NCBI RefSeq assembly: GCF_018260555.1
Contig: NZ_JAGLBB010000014.1
Location: forward strand, 1-49,756
DNA: 49,756 nucleotides
Reading direction: 5' to 3'
Source: Deinococcus sp.
GTDB taxonomy: Bacteria > Deinococcota > Deinococci > Deinococcales > Deinococcaceae
A program made the translations under genes and the position numbers. The notes beneath the pieces are model-generated. The model made no database searches and had not been told where the DNA came from. It saw only the letters and a program-made list of their open reading frames with translations. This document shows, piece by piece, positions 49,511 to 49,756 of this stretch; position 1 is the stretch's first letter, and each line of letters begins with the position of its first letter.

Positions 49511-49756
49511 GTGTCTGGTCAGTCCAATTCCGTGCATTCCCTGACGGCCTCTTCCCTGCTGGCGCTTGATATCGGTGGAACGGGCCTGCGCGCGGCGCTG
49601 CTCACGTACGACGGTCGGGTGCTCGAACGCCTGGAAGCCCGTACGCCCCGCCCGGCCACCCCGGACGCGGTCCTGGAGGCCGTGGGAGAGCTGGCCGCGC
49701 CGCTGGCCGGGCGGGCAGGCGCGGTGGGCGTCGCTTGCGCGGGCGCGGTGGCCGGT
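49511..49756 (+). CDS. ROK-family sugar kinase/regulator (partial, runs off the right edge)
   Basis: The first 82 residues are visible, starting with GTG 49511. LLALDIGGTGLRAALL (about 16-31) is the ATP-binding phosphate-1 motif of the ROK/hexokinase fold; the following strands (GAVGVACAGAV) match the second part of the fold. Glucokinase, N-acetylglucosamine kinase or BadF-like ATPase cannot be separated from this portion. No N-terminal helix-turn-helix is present, so it is a kinase rather than a NagC-type repressor. Confidence 0.75.
   Translation, partial: MSGQSNSVHSLTASSLLALDIGGTGLRAALLTYDGRVLERLEARTPRPATPDAVLEAVGELAAPLAGRAGAVGVACAGAVAG

Overview
The window is high-GC bacterial DNA that reads as a Deinococcus chromosome. 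The lineage call rests on four things. An archaeal-type AspRS carries the features of the non-discriminating enzyme. A LysW/LysX plus homoaconitase cluster marks the alpha-aminoadipate lysine pathway of Deinococcus-Thermus. A RecG has a long N-terminal extension. Many genes have a TANNNT -10 box only 5-10 nt before the start codon, the leaderless-mRNA architecture known from D. deserti. No rRNA, tRNA or CRISPR array was found.

Layout. 1-500: a fumarylacetoacetate-hydrolase-family gene cut by what looks like an insertion sequence running off the window edge. 722-2314: a CRP/FNR regulator and an orphan LolD-type ATPase. 2514-5231: an ABC-2 exporter operon (ATPase and two permeases). 5287-7487: a 15-bp minisatellite, a split chromate transporter and a spermidine-synthase-like protein. 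7568-10513: an alpha/beta hydrolase, a lipoprotein, and AspRS behind an Asn/Asp-rich leader peptide and hairpin. 10705-12722: an AT-rich island (DUF4288-like protein, lipoprotein, broken serine recombinase) between a duplicated 3' gene fragment and the intact membrane-protein gene. 12824-19249: CitE-like lyase with MaoC hydratase, MBL hydrolase, DHA2 exporter, RecG. 19557-23946: YhgE/Pip membrane protein divergent from a TetR regulator, then an SDR. 24005-30099: an unknown repeat-containing protein, gamma carbonic anhydrase, a DUF898/M48 pair, a flavin reductase and an RluA-type pseudouridine synthase. 30167-33130: feoA-feoB-feoC. 33414-37586: MFS transporter, PNPOx-like protein, two OmpH/Skp paralogues, a CBS protein. 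37706-41429: lysine biosynthesis (hacA, PPase-like, hacB, zinc ribbon, lysW, lysX). 41817-49756: lipase lipoprotein, B12-binding radical SAM protein, small membrane proteins, truncated methyltransferase, icd, truncated DUF4127 gene, start of a ROK kinase.

Themes. (1) At four loci a short ORF with its own leaderless promoter ends in a 4-nt NTGA overlap with the start (ATG, GTG or TTG) of the real gene, suggesting translation is handed over from a leaderless mini-cistron. (2) aspS has a candidate ribosome-mediated attenuator whose leader peptide reads Asn and Asp codons, the two amino acids this AspRS serves. (3) Two families of about 130-bp intergenic repeats sit exactly against stop codons; one has an empty-site/filled-site pair in the window. 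(4) The amino-group carrier LysW has lost its zinc cysteines, while the gene just upstream encodes a tandem zinc-ribbon protein resembling the missing half.
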